Below, piece by piece: positions 14,256 through 21,785 of a stretch of DNA of 50,847 bases (its first letter is position 1; the number at the start of each line of letters is the position of its first letter). The position numbers and the translations under genes are program-made. Source of the stretch: a virus. Under the pieces are notes generated by a model. It searched no databases. It was not told the origin of the DNA and saw only the letters and a list, made by a program, of their open reading frames with translations. Where the stretch lies: IMG/VR virus record IMGVR_UViG_3300035678_000003, positions 1 to 50,847 of that record, one strand, 5' to 3'.

Positions 14256-14982
14256 ACACCGCAAACCTCGTACCCGCAAGTACCGCTTGCTGGGCTACTT
14301 GGTCGGCCCGCTCCTGATGGCCGCCTTGACCGCCTGCGGCTTCGCGGGACCCGACGCGCCCCCGGAGGCTGCAGCATGGACGGCCCCTTCGTCGGTCCCG
14401 GTCGCTTTGCCCTCCCCGAGCAGCCCGCCCCCGTCCATCGTGCCTGCAGCCCCTTCATCGACCCGACCGACGCCCCCGACCACTTCTACAGCAGCCCGCA
14501 CGACCCCTTCGACCACCAAGGCGGCCCCGAAGACCGTGCCGAGTAAGAAGCCCGCCGTCGCCCCGGCCGCCAAGCCGAAGCCCGCCGCGAAGCCGTCCAC
14601 CTCCGGGTGCGACTGGCGGACCGAGTTCGCCCGGAACGCGGCCTCGATGCCCGGCAAATGGAACGCCGTTGCGATGACCGAGACCGGGTCCAGCGCCGAA
14701 ACCCAGGTCAGTACCGGAGAGGTCTGGGTACGCACCGACGTGGCGTGCGTCTACCTGCACGACCTTATGCTGCACGAGTCGATGCACGTCCGCCAGGGAC
14801 GCATCTACGGGACCGCTGCGGCGGCCTCTCGTGCGCTCGGGGCGTACGGCGGTATCGAGGTCAACGCGGACTGCGCCGCCCGTGCGGCTGGCGCACGCAA
14901 CGGCTCGGGCTACACCGACGGCCCATGCGCGGGCAAGTACGCCGAGGCTGGTCGCGCCACGCTCGCCGGGCGGTCGGTCTGA
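14248..14982 (+). CDS. Lipoprotein with HExxH metallopeptidase-like domain
   Basis: A 244-residue exported protein. A basic N-terminus and hydrophobic stretch end in LTAC at residues 27-30, a lipobox, so it is probably diacylglyceryl-anchored outside the cell membrane. Residues 31-120 are Pro/Thr/Ala/Lys-rich, a wall-spanning type linker. The C-terminal domain (from CDWRTEF) has LHESMHVRQ near residue 175, a zinc HExxH motif, and EVNADCAAR about 25 residues later, where a third ligand is expected. Phage lipoproteins often block superinfection; a surface protease is a rarer possibility. Catalytic competence is inferred from motif only. Confidence 0.75.
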   Translation: MARHRKPRTRKYRLLGYLVGPLLMAALTACGFAGPDAPPEAAAWTAPSSVPVALPSPSSPPPSIVPAAPSSTRPTPPTTSTAARTTPSTTKAAPKTVPSKKPAVAPAAKPKPAAKPSTSGCDWRTEFARNAASMPGKWNAVAMTETGSSAETQVSTGEVWVRTDVACVYLHDLMLHESMHVRQGRIYGTAAAASRALGAYGGIEVNADCAARAAGARNGSGYTDGPCAGKYAEAGRATLAGRSV

Positions 14983-15368
14983 TGGCGTTCAAGAAGACAG
15001 CGGCGCAGGTCGCCCGTCAGAAGCTCATGGGACCCGCTGCCAACGACGAGTTCGACCTGCTCGACCAGGAACGCGGCGTGTGCCCGGACCACACCGCGCC
15101 TGGCGAGAGCACGACAATGTGGTGCGCCTACCAGCCCAAGACGCTGTGGGGCCACACCGCGAAGGGGCGGCTGCTGTATCTGCCCCGGACCGAGATGGTC
15201 GTGGTCCCGTTCGAGATGACCGACTCGGGCTGGAACGTGGTAGTGGTCCGGGGGAACAAAACCTACCCGCGCGGTGGCTACCACCTCTGCCTCGGAATGG
15301 CCGAGATCGAGTGCGCTATCGTTTTGGACCGGGAAGGTCTGGGCCCCGGCAATGACCGACCCGAATGA
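14982..15368 (+). CDS. Hypothetical protein
   Basis: A 128-residue protein whose ATG overlaps the lipoprotein stop (TGATG). It contains CPDHTAPGESTTMWCAYQPKT-type Cys/His spacing (Cys at about residues 34 and 48) and a beta-rich middle (RLLYLPRTEMVVVPFEM, WNVVVVRGNKTYP). No family recognised. It is cotranslated with the lipoprotein. Confidence 0.6.
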   Translation: MAFKKTAAQVARQKLMGPAANDEFDLLDQERGVCPDHTAPGESTTMWCAYQPKTLWGHTAKGRLLYLPRTEMVVVPFEMTDSGWNVVVVRGNKTYPRGGYHLCLGMAEIECAIVLDREGLGPGNDRPE

Positions 15369-15597
15369 GCCCGAAGGTTATGATGCCTACATCGACTACG
15401 TCTGTGGTCGTACCGTCGAGGACGCGCCCGAGGAGAAGCCCGTGAACGACGCTGACACGCCGATCTTCAACGCGCTGTTGGAGGAACACCCGAACTTGGT
15501 CGCCCTGCTGGAGCCGGAATGCCCGCGTGTGCGCCGTCGTCGGCTGGCGCACCGCCCGCGCCGCCGGATGCCCACCCCATACCCCCGGGGCGAGTGA
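15352..15597 (+). CDS. Small acidic hypothetical protein
   Basis: An 81-residue protein, acidic in the first two thirds and ending in a strongly basic tail (RVRRRRLAHRPRRRMP). The ATG at 15352 lies inside the end of the previous gene (17-nt overlap), and its stop overlaps the ATG of the HNH gene. The charge switch suggests nucleic acid contact by the tail, but nothing more can be said. Confidence 0.5.
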   Translation: MTDPNEPEGYDAYIDYVCGRTVEDAPEEKPVNDADTPIFNALLEEHPNLVALLEPECPRVRRRRLAHRPRRRMPTPYPRGE

Positions 15598-16085
15598 TGG
15601 GGACACGGCTGGCGGGCCGGACAGTCGAGGAGAAGCTGCGGTTCAACGTCGAATACGTCGGCAGCACCTGCTGCTTGCTCTGGACGGGCACGAAGACGGG
15701 CAACGGGTACGGCTCGATCCACTTGAATGGCTCGTCCGTCCCCGTGCACCGGGTGGCCTACGAGCTGTGGGTGGGGCCGCTGCACGCCGACGACACGGTC
15801 GACCATAAGCCCCGGTGCCGCCGCGCCCTGTGTATCAACCCCGCCCACCTCGAAGCGGTGTCGGGGCCGGAGAACACCCGGCGGATGAACGCGGCGCTGC
15901 GCGAGATCAAGCAGGCGGCCGACCTGGGCATCCGAGTGGCGTGCGGCAGGCCCCGTCCCGGCAGCGGCACCACAATCTACTGTGAAATGGAACAGACCTG
16001 GCACCGGACTCACCGCGTGCCGGGCTCGCACCTTCACCACGGCCGGGGCAAGGGCGGCCGTTGGTACACCTGGGAGGACCGATGA
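15597..16085 (+). CDS. HNH endonuclease
   Basis: A 162-residue HNH_3-type protein. The ββα-metal signature is VHRVAYELWVG followed by DDTVDHKPRCRRALCINPAHLEAV, with the first His of the HNH motif in DHK and the Asn/His in NPAH. ENTRR follows as usual in this family. Free-standing HNH genes in phages are either homing enzymes or packaging partners; the large terminase is 4 kb away, so a homing or accessory role is more likely. The stop overlaps the next ATG (ATGA). Confidence 0.85.
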   Translation: MGTRLAGRTVEEKLRFNVEYVGSTCCLLWTGTKTGNGYGSIHLNGSSVPVHRVAYELWVGPLHADDTVDHKPRCRRALCINPAHLEAVSGPENTRRMNAALREIKQAADLGIRVACGRPRPGSGTTIYCEMEQTWHRTHRVPGSHLHHGRGKGGRWYTWEDR

Positions 16086-17356
16086 GCCGCCAGCCGTTTT
16101 GGGACGCGATGAACTGCGGGGAATGCGGGGCCGACGCCTGCACCCACAGCCGCTCTGCGCACACGTATCTGGTGGAGAGCCAGGAGGTCGCCGACGCGAT
16201 CGAGGCCGCTACCGGGGTCCATCCGGTCGTCAATCCGCTCGTCCCGCAGGGCACGGCGTATGTCTTCCCCGCAGGCGTCGACGGACTGCCCGAATCACCC
16301 GCTGCGGGTTGGGTTGACCGGGGATACACCGACGACGGCTTCATGCGGTCGATGGAGGAGCGGAGGGCCGGGCACTGGCGGAACTATGTTCGGCTGATGA
16401 ATGAGCAGATCGAGGGGACGCTCATCCCTCCAGTCGGCTCGGTCCCTCCGCCCAACTCCGAGCTCGGACGGCTAATCGCGTCGGGGGCACACGGCGAGGT
16501 TCTGTTCGATGGCCCCGCTCGGCTGATCGTTACGCCCGACGACACTACCCCGCTCGGGGTGCCAATGGCGGACCACGAAAGGGCGAATACACACGCCCAG
16601 CTTCGGCAGCGATTTGAGCAGATGGCCGCACGCAGGGGGCTGACCACCGAGGTGATGCCCGGAGGGCTGGTGCACCGCGATCCGCACGACTTCTCGAACA
16701 TCGACGAGGCGCTGCGCTGCTGGAACTGGGCGAACTGTGGCGGCGAAGACCAGGGTCTCGGGTGGTGCTCCGAGTCGTGCCACACGGCCTTCCTGGAGTC
16801 GAAGTGGGGCCCCGCGCATCTGCGGCCGACCGACCGCTCCGAGGTCGCTCCCGATCTGCCGGAGCTGGAGGGCGACCCGCACGGGCTCAACGGCCGCGCC
16901 CACTGGTCATCGTCGCGGGGTGGTCAGGGCCTCACCGTACCGCCCGCCGAGCCGTCCACCGTGGTGGGGATTGGGTTCGACCGAAGCGAGTGGGAGGAGA
17001 TCGGGGCGACCACCGATCCGGCCGACGACTTCGGCTGGGTGCAATACGGGAACGCCGAGGCTGTGGCCCAGGCTCTGCCACACACCCGGTACGCCCCGGT
17101 CTCGGCGGCGATCACCGCGATCGAGCTGGCCGCCCGCCGCTGGTTCGACCCGTCCAACGCCCTGGATTTCCTCTGGGCTTGTAACTTCCAGCGCGAGGAG
17201 TGGCGAGTCACGATCGGTTGGGAGACCCGGCGGGCAGATGAGCAGGGAGCTGTCTACCATATGCGAAACGTGCACCAGCAGATGCTGCGCGCCGAGATGT
17301 TGGCCACGGTCGCCCCCGAATTCATCGCGGGTCGGCTCGTGTCCTACCTGGTCTAG
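16082..17356 (+). CDS. Large hypothetical protein with zinc-ribbon motifs
   Basis: A 424-residue protein. It opens with CGECGADACTHS, a zinc-ribbon start found in several actinophage genes. The middle has CWNWANCGGEDQGLGWCSESC, a second Cys cluster at about residues 219-240. The C-terminal 120 residues are Trp-rich and helical. It overlaps the HNH gene by 4 nt and ends 10 nt before the next operator-promoter. No enzymatic motif recognised. Confidence 0.65.
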   Translation: MSRQPFWDAMNCGECGADACTHSRSAHTYLVESQEVADAIEAATGVHPVVNPLVPQGTAYVFPAGVDGLPESPAAGWVDRGYTDDGFMRSMEERRAGHWRNYVRLMNEQIEGTLIPPVGSVPPPNSELGRLIASGAHGEVLFDGPARLIVTPDDTTPLGVPMADHERANTHAQLRQRFEQMAARRGLTTEVMPGGLVHRDPHDFSNIDEALRCWNWANCGGEDQGLGWCSESCHTAFLESKWGPAHLRPTDRSEVAPDLPELEGDPHGLNGRAHWSSSRGGQGLTVPPAEPSTVVGIGFDRSEWEEIGATTDPADDFGWVQYGNAEAVAQALPHTRYAPVSAAITAIELAARRWFDPSNALDFLWACNFQREEWRVTIGWETRRADEQGAVYHMRNVHQQMLRAEMLATVAPEFIAGRLVSYLV

Positions 17357-17365
17357 ACGCGATAC

Positions 17366-17383
17366 TTACCACCGTGGTAAAAT
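17366..17383 (+). promoter_or_regulatory. Operator-promoter (TTACCACCGTGGTAAAAT)
   Basis: Perfect palindromic core with extended -10 TGGTAAAAT. The leader carries CCTGCC at 17400-17405 and GGATGGAG before the GTG at 17422. It drives the membrane-protein cluster. Confidence 0.85.
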
Positions 17384-17421
17384 GGCGGGGTACACCTTCC
17401 CTGCCGGATGGAGTGATTCTA

Positions 17422-17919
17422 GTGGTTTCTGGACAGCAGCCGGGCGAGTCGGACCGCGACTACTTCCGCCGTCTCACGGCTGAGGCGAACAACCAAAAGC
17501 GTGCCAGCAAGGACGCGGAGACGCAGCGCTCGCTCGACGCCCAGGCGCGGGAACAGCGAGTCCGCGAGGCCCTGCAGTCGCAGGACGAGGAGTGGGTGGA
17601 CGAGCTGTCGTCCCTGCTCGGGGACGACTTCGCCCAGGCCAAGATCGACATCGAGCGGTACAAGATCCACACGCCGGGCCTGGACGCGGCGCTCTCGGAC
17701 ATCAACGCGGCGCAGTCGAAGTGGACGGCCGCCGGACGCGCGAAGGCGGGCAAAAAGGCCGTGCGCAAGCACAAGAACACGCTCAAGAAGACCAAGAAGG
17801 AGATCCAGAAGAACAAGGGCTGCGTGGTCTGGGCCGTCGTGATCGTCGGTGCGCTCGCGGGGGCCGTCTACGGCTCGTACGAGGGCGTTACCGCCATCGT
17901 GGGGGCCCTGGGCCAGTGA
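17422..17919 (+). CDS. Coiled-coil protein with C-terminal membrane anchor
   Basis: A 165-residue tail-anchored protein: Arg/Glu/Gln-rich helical region (residues 1-125, probable coiled coil), a Lys-rich patch (KKTKKEIQKNK), then one hydrophobic segment (CVVWAVVIVGALAGAVYG) near the C-terminus. GTG at 17422 follows GGATGGAG by 8 nt; an earlier in-frame GTG lies inside the operator. The soluble part should face the cytoplasm. Possible roles are membrane anchoring of replication or exclusion. Confidence 0.7.
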   Translation: MVSGQQPGESDRDYFRRLTAEANNQKRASKDAETQRSLDAQAREQRVREALQSQDEEWVDELSSLLGDDFAQAKIDIERYKIHTPGLDAALSDINAAQSKWTAAGRAKAGKKAVRKHKNTLKKTKKEIQKNKGCVVWAVVIVGALAGAVYGSYEGVTAIVGALGQ

Positions 17920-18116
17920 GTCACCGCCTGCCCCAGGGACATCGCCCGCCCACCACTCCGGTGAGCGTAGCGATGGCCGTGGTAGCTTTCATCGTCTCCT
18001 GTGCGGTCGAGATCGCGGGCCGTGTCTGGTTCGACTTCGAGGCGCTCGGGCTGGTCGCCTGGCCGCTGCTCTACTTCGCCCTCACCACCTACTGCACCAA
18101 CCGCCCGAGAGGATAG
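17916..18116 (+). CDS. Small membrane protein (two segments)
   Basis: 66 residues with two hydrophobic stretches (VAMAVVAFIVSCAVEIA and LGLVAWPLLYFALTTYC). The GTG at 17916 overlaps the previous TGA (GTGA). Part of a run of four small membrane proteins in one transcript. Function unknown. Confidence 0.6.
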   Translation: MSHRLPQGHRPPTTPVSVAMAVVAFIVSCAVEIAGRVWFDFEALGLVAWPLLYFALTTYCTNRPRG

Positions 18117-18120
18117 CCTC

Positions 18121-18246
18121 ATGGCCCGCCGTCGCTCAACCTGGTCACGCTGGAAGCGGGTTCGCCCGGTCCCCGTGCTCGTCTGGGTGACGGCGGGCTT
18201 GTTCTGGCTCATCTGGGGCATCACCCAGCTCGTCCACCGTTTCTAG
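18121..18246 (+). CDS. 41-residue single-span membrane peptide
   Basis: Basic N-terminus (ARRRSTWSRWKRVRP) followed by one transmembrane segment (VLVWVTAGLFWLIWGITQLV). It starts at the ATG at 18121, 4 nt after the previous stop, with GAGAGGA upstream. By topology rules the basic end stays in the cytoplasm. Confidence 0.55.
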   Translation: MARRRSTWSRWKRVRPVPVLVWVTAGLFWLIWGITQLVHRF

Positions 18247-18259
18247 CTCAGGAGTCCTC

Positions 18260-18715
18260 GTGAACGACAGAATCAACGGCATGGCTGCCCGCGCCCACTC
18301 GCTGCAGTTCAGCGACACGGATATCGAGGCTGGTGCGAAGGCGATCATTCGCGCCGAGGTCGACCGGGGCCGCGTCACGCCCATCAACAACCCGAACTTC
18401 GAGCAGCTTTGGGTCAACTGCGCCAAGGAGCTGCGGGCCCAGGCCATCGACACCGCCCGCGCCGTCCTGCGGGCCGCCGAGGCCGTCTCCGCGCGCTCCG
18501 TGATCGTCCCCGCTGCCCCCGGTCTGGAGGGCGAGCTTGCGGCCCCCGGCGACTACGTGGAGGGCATCGGCGATGGCGGCCGGACCTGGCGCGGCGAGGT
18601 CATCCACTCGGCCACCTACACGACCACCATCCGCCGCGAGGGCACGAACTTCGAACAGACCGTGTGGACCCGCACCCTGCACAACGTCGAGCGCCCCGGG
18701 GTCGTCCGAACGTGA
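18260..18715 (+). CDS. Hypothetical protein
   Basis: A 151-residue soluble protein: a helical N-terminal half (DIEAGAKAIIRAEVDRG, EQLWVNCAKELRAQAIDTARAVLRAAEAV) and a beta-rich C-terminal half. The GTG at 18260 has CAGGAG 6 nt upstream. Its stop overlaps the next GTG. No family recognised. Confidence 0.6.
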   Translation: MNDRINGMAARAHSLQFSDTDIEAGAKAIIRAEVDRGRVTPINNPNFEQLWVNCAKELRAQAIDTARAVLRAAEAVSARSVIVPAAPGLEGELAAPGDYVEGIGDGGRTWRGEVIHSATYTTTIRREGTNFEQTVWTRTLHNVERPGVVRT

Positions 18716-18975
18716 TCCTGACCATCGCCAAAGTCATTGGCGGCCTCGCCGTCGTGTTCGTCATCCTGGGCATCCTCGCTGGCTGCCTGGTCGTGCTCTT
18801 CGAGAGGCTCGAACGTGAGATTAAGCACCACAAGGGCCATCGCCCTGAACGCGGCCGTCCAGTTAGTAAGCACCGATCGCGTGGGCCAGGACGGCGAGCT
18901 GTACGTGACGCGAACCCTGCAGATGGCCGAAGCGTTCGAGCAGTGGCTGAACCGCCCGAGTACGACCGCTACTGA
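18712..18975 (+). CDS. Small membrane protein, long overlap with next frame
   Basis: The GTG at 18712 overlaps the previous TGA. The first 35 residues form one clear membrane span (VIGGLAVVFVILGILAGCLVVLF). After about residue 40 the sequence becomes Arg/Pro-rich and looks like a shadow of the gene in the +1 frame at 18815. Either the real protein simply ends with this tail, or the membrane part is joined to the downstream frame by a frameshift. Confidence 0.5.
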   Translation: MILTIAKVIGGLAVVFVILGILAGCLVVLFERLEREIKHHKGHRPERGRPVSKHRSRGPGRRAVRDANPADGRSVRAVAEPPEYDRY

Positions 18976-19072
18976 GGCCCCGCCCGTGCGCAAACCTGCC
19001 GCCTGGTTCCATCAGGCACCCGGTGCGGTCGAGGCCAGCAGTCCCCTCCCGAACATCGACCCGCCCCGCTAA
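18815..19072 (+). CDS. Small helical hypothetical protein
   Basis: An 85-residue protein with TRAIALNAAVQLV and TRTLQMAEAFEQWLNRP, an AEaFexWL-type helix seen in many small actinophage and actinobacterial proteins, followed by a Pro-rich tail. GTG at 18815 has GAGAGG 8 nt upstream. It overlaps the preceding membrane gene by 161 nt in another frame; the conserved-looking helix makes this frame the more credible one over the overlap. Confidence 0.5.
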   Translation: MRLSTTRAIALNAAVQLVSTDRVGQDGELYVTRTLQMAEAFEQWLNRPSTTATEAPPVRKPAAWFHQAPGAVEASSPLPNIDPPR

Positions 19073-19086
19073 AAGGAGAACCGACC

Positions 19087-19548
19087 ATGGGATTCCCTGC
19101 CGTTACCCCGAAGTTGCTCAACTACCTGTTCACCGTGCCGCCGGACTCGGTCGTCACCATCGACCAGATCTACGCCGCGACGGGCATCCCGCCCCGCTCC
19201 ATCGTCTCCGGCGTCGAGCACTCCATCCGTACGCGCCGGATCGACGGCGACGTGATCCACCCCGGCCGCGAGTGGCGTTGGATGGGTCTGGGCGAGAACG
19301 CCAAGGGCGTCGACCGCGAACGTCAGGCGCTGGTCGGCCTGAAGTTCCTCGCGCCGCCGACTGCTCACGACGCCGAGGTCGCCCAGCGCATCGACTTCGT
19401 GGCCAAGCAGCTCGCCGCCCCCACTTCGCCCCCGCGCGTCGCTGGTAAGAACGGCCGCGTCTTCGAGCAGCTCCGAGTCCTGAAGGACGGCTCCCTGCTG
19501 ATCGAGGACGAGAACGGCGAGCTGTACCGCGCAACGGAGATCCTGTGA
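19087..19548 (+). CDS. Winged-helix-like hypothetical protein
   Basis: 153 residues. The N-terminal part (LLNYLFTV, TIDQIYAATGIPPRSIVSGVEHSI, DVIHPGREWRWMG) has the helix-helix-helix-wing order of a winged helix, suggesting DNA binding. The C-terminus ends in a beta hairpin (FEQLRVLKDGSLLIEDENGELYRATEI). ATG at 19087 with AAAGGAG upstream. It could regulate late genes, but there is no direct evidence. Confidence 0.6.
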   Translation: MGFPAVTPKLLNYLFTVPPDSVVTIDQIYAATGIPPRSIVSGVEHSIRTRRIDGDVIHPGREWRWMGLGENAKGVDRERQALVGLKFLAPPTAHDAEVAQRIDFVAKQLAAPTSPPRVAGKNGRVFEQLRVLKDGSLLIEDENGELYRATEIL

Positions 19549-19622
19549 GCTGGCCTGAAGCGGTCGTCTTTGTCGCGATCCTGGCGACCTTCGCGCTCGT
19601 GATGCGCTGGTGCCTGAAGTGA
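19545..19622 (+). CDS. 25-residue single-span membrane peptide
   Basis: GTGAGCTGG at 19545 overlaps the previous TGA and opens a frame of 25 codons that is almost entirely one hydrophobic segment (EAVVFVAILATFALVMRWC) ending in Leu-Lys. Its TGA overlaps the next GTG (GTGA). Stop-start overlaps on both sides make it a credible tiny gene. Confidence 0.5.
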   Translation: MSWPEAVVFVAILATFALVMRWCLK

Positions 19623-19861
19623 AGCCCCTGTGCAAGCACGGCGTCCGCCGGGGCACCTGCCGCGACGCGGACTGTCGTCCCTCCCACCCGGCCGCCCGAT
19701 CTGCTAGCGTGGCCGTGGACTCGCCGGATCGCGGACCGACTATCGCCGCCGCGTTCGACTCCGAGTGCGGTGAATGCTTCGGCCCGGTGAGTCAGGGAGA
19801 CGAGATCTGCCCCGTGGACGGGGTCTGGATGCACGACGAATGCGCTGACGCGCTCGAATAA
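19619..19861 (+). CDS. Small double zinc-ribbon protein
   Basis: 80 residues with CKHGVRRGTCRDADC at the N-terminus and CGECFGPVSQGDEICPVDGVWMHDEC at the C-terminus (given here only as positions 5-19 and about 51-76). The second cluster follows the CxxC...GD.I....W.H..C pattern of small actinobacterial zinc ribbons. GTG at 19619 overlaps the preceding stop; a GTG at 19610 is an alternative. Confidence 0.55.
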   Translation: MKPLCKHGVRRGTCRDADCRPSHPAARSASVAVDSPDRGPTIAAAFDSECGECFGPVSQGDEICPVDGVWMHDECADALE

Positions 19862-19870
19862 GGAGAACCA

Positions 19871-20068
19871 GTGATCACCATCATCCGCCCGAAGCACTCG
19901 CACCTGTTCGAACTGCGCCACAACGGGGCCCTCATCATCGCCTCCGGGCACAAGGAGATCCTCGGGGCCCGCCTGCTCGACCTGATGGTGAAGGAGGGCT
20001 CGGAAACCGTCGCGTACAACGACGAGCGCAGCATGACCGCTCGCGCGGCCGACACCAAGACCGAGTAG
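19871..20068 (+). CDS. Small hypothetical protein
   Basis: 65 residues, beta then alpha (HLFELRHNGALIIASG, KEILGARLLDLMVKEG). GTG at 19871 after AAGGAG. Last gene of the accessory operon; the terminator at 20090 follows. Confidence 0.6.
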   Translation: MITIIRPKHSHLFELRHNGALIIASGHKEILGARLLDLMVKEGSETVAYNDERSMTARAADTKTE

Positions 20069-20089
20069 CTTGTAGAGGGTCTACAACGC

Positions 20090-20120
20090 GACGCCCCTGG
20101 GATCCGCTCCTGGGGGCGTC
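20090..20120 (+). terminator. Hairpin terminator before the head genes
   Basis: GACGCCCC / GGGGCGTC with extra pairs inside (CCTGG/CCTGG region), followed by GACTTGTTC. A smaller repeat TTGTAG-AGGGT-CTACAA lies just upstream (20070-20086). It ends the accessory operon before the terminase promoter. Confidence 0.7.
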
Positions 20121-20160
20121 GACTTGTTCAAGGCAAACAATGAATAAGCGCCTGCTTACC

Positions 20161-20209
20161 TTACCTGCGTGGTAAGAGAGCACCTCCCCCTAAACCACGG
20201 TGGTAAACT
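20161..20209 (+). promoter_or_regulatory. Tandem operators and promoter of the large terminase
   Basis: Two operator copies. TTACCTGCGTGGTAAGAG (20161-20178) lacks the final T of a -10. AACCACGGTGGTAAACT (20193-20209) has the perfect core ACCACGGTGGT and extended -10 TGGTAAACT. The -10 ends at 20209 and the ATG is at 20217, so +1 falls at or next to the start codon. The upstream copy may be a second repressor site. Confidence 0.75.
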
Positions 20210-20216
20210 CCGTCGT

Positions 20217-21785
20217 ATGCCGGAGACGAGCTTGCAGAAAGCGCCCGACCCATTCGAGCTGGCGGCTCGGCGATTCGAGCGACGTGGGTCCGCGCAATAC
20301 CTGTACAACCCGCTGGGATGGATCGACCGGTTCGTTAAGTTCCCGGTCACGAGCGACGGCCCAGGTGCCTTGACGCCGTACCAGCGCGAGTCTATCAACG
20401 ACCTGGTGATAGCTCGGCGCGTGGCAGTCCGGGGCCCGCACGGGCTAGGCAAGACGACCTCGAACGCACTGGTGATCCTGTGGTTCGCGCTATCGCGGGA
20501 GGACGCGCGGATCGACTGGAAGATCATCACGACGGCCGGGGTCTGGCGGCAGCTGGAAGTGTACCTCTGGCCCGAGATCCACAAGTGGGCCGGACTGCTG
20601 GACTGGGAGGCGCTGGGCCGCGCGCCGTTTGACCCGATCCACGAGCTGCAGACCCTGAATCTCAAGCTTCACCACGGCGCGGCCACCGCCGTCGCGTCCA
20701 GTAAGAAGGAACTGATCGAGGGTGCGCACGCCGACTCGATCCTGTACGTGTTCGACGAGGGCAAGGCGATCGACGCCGACATCTTCGACGCGGCCGAGGG
20801 TGCGTTCTCCGGAGCTCGCGAACAGGGCTTGCCCGAGGCGTTCGGCCTGGCGCAGTCGACCCCCGGCGACACCTCCGGCCGCTTCTACGACATCCACCGA
20901 CGGGCCCCCGGGCTAGATGACTGGAAGGTCCGGCACGTCACGCTGTCCGAGTGTATCGCGGCCGGACGGGTGTCCCCGACATGGGCTAACAACCGTGCTA
21001 AGCAGTGGGGTATCGACTCCGCCGTCTACGCCAACCGCGTACTCGGCGAGTTCCACTCCTCGGACGAGGACACGACGGTACCGCTCGCGTGGGTCGAGGC
21101 CGCAATCGAGCGCTGGCACATGTGGGAGGAGCAGGGCAAACCCGTGCTGGACGGCCGCCGGGTGGTCGGGGTCGACGTGGCGCGCGGGGGTGGCGACCTC
21201 ACGGTCATCGCGGACCGCATCGGGCCGATCGTCTACCCGCTCACGCGCATGGATGTGGCGGACACGATGAAAGTCGCGAAGGCAACCGCGCGTCGCATGC
21301 CGAACCGCACCGACCTGGCCGTGATCGATGTGATCGGCATCGGCGCAGGCGTGGTCGACTACCTGCGGATGAAGAAGGTGCACAACATCCACGCGTTCAA
21401 TGCGGCCCGCAAAACCAGCATGCGGGACAGGTCCGGGGAGTTCGGCTTCGTGAACCAGCGCGCGGCCATGTGGTGGACGATGCGCGAGATGCTGGATCCC
21501 ACATTCGGGCCGACCCTCGCGCTGCCGGACGATGATGACCTGATCGGCGAACTGACCTCGCCGCGCTGGTGGGTCACCCCGAGTGGCAAAATCCAGGTCG
21601 AATCGAAGGACGAGGTTCGGAAGCGGATCGGTCGCTCGACTGACTCGGCGGACCCGGTTTGCCAATCGCTCCTGACCGACACCGAATTCAACCAGGTAGA
21701 ATCGACCGAACCAGACGCCTACGCGTACGCGGATTCGCCTTCCGCTAGCCAGGGCTCGAACACCGACGCCTATTCGTGGGAGTGA
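20217..21785 (+). CDS. terL: Terminase large subunit
   Basis: A 522-residue packaging motor. The ATPase has Walker A GPHGLGKTT (residues 73-81) and Walker B SILYVFDEG (174-182). The C-terminal RNase H-like nuclease has VGVDVARGG (about 318) and VIDVIGIGAG as successive metal-binding strands. It cuts concatemers and pumps DNA into proheads through the portal encoded next. The ATG at 20217 is 7 nt after the -10, with no ribosome site, so translation is predicted to be leaderless. The next gene's GTG overlaps its stop. Confidence 0.93.
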   Translation: MPETSLQKAPDPFELAARRFERRGSAQYLYNPLGWIDRFVKFPVTSDGPGALTPYQRESINDLVIARRVAVRGPHGLGKTTSNALVILWFALSREDARIDWKIITTAGVWRQLEVYLWPEIHKWAGLLDWEALGRAPFDPIHELQTLNLKLHHGAATAVASSKKELIEGAHADSILYVFDEGKAIDADIFDAAEGAFSGAREQGLPEAFGLAQSTPGDTSGRFYDIHRRAPGLDDWKVRHVTLSECIAAGRVSPTWANNRAKQWGIDSAVYANRVLGEFHSSDEDTTVPLAWVEAAIERWHMWEEQGKPVLDGRRVVGVDVARGGGDLTVIADRIGPIVYPLTRMDVADTMKVAKATARRMPNRTDLAVIDVIGIGAGVVDYLRMKKVHNIHAFNAARKTSMRDRSGEFGFVNQRAAMWWTMREMLDPTFGPTLALPDDDDLIGELTSPRWWVTPSGKIQVESKDEVRKRIGRSTDSADPVCQSLLTDTEFNQVESTEPDAYAYADSPSASQGSNTDAYSWE

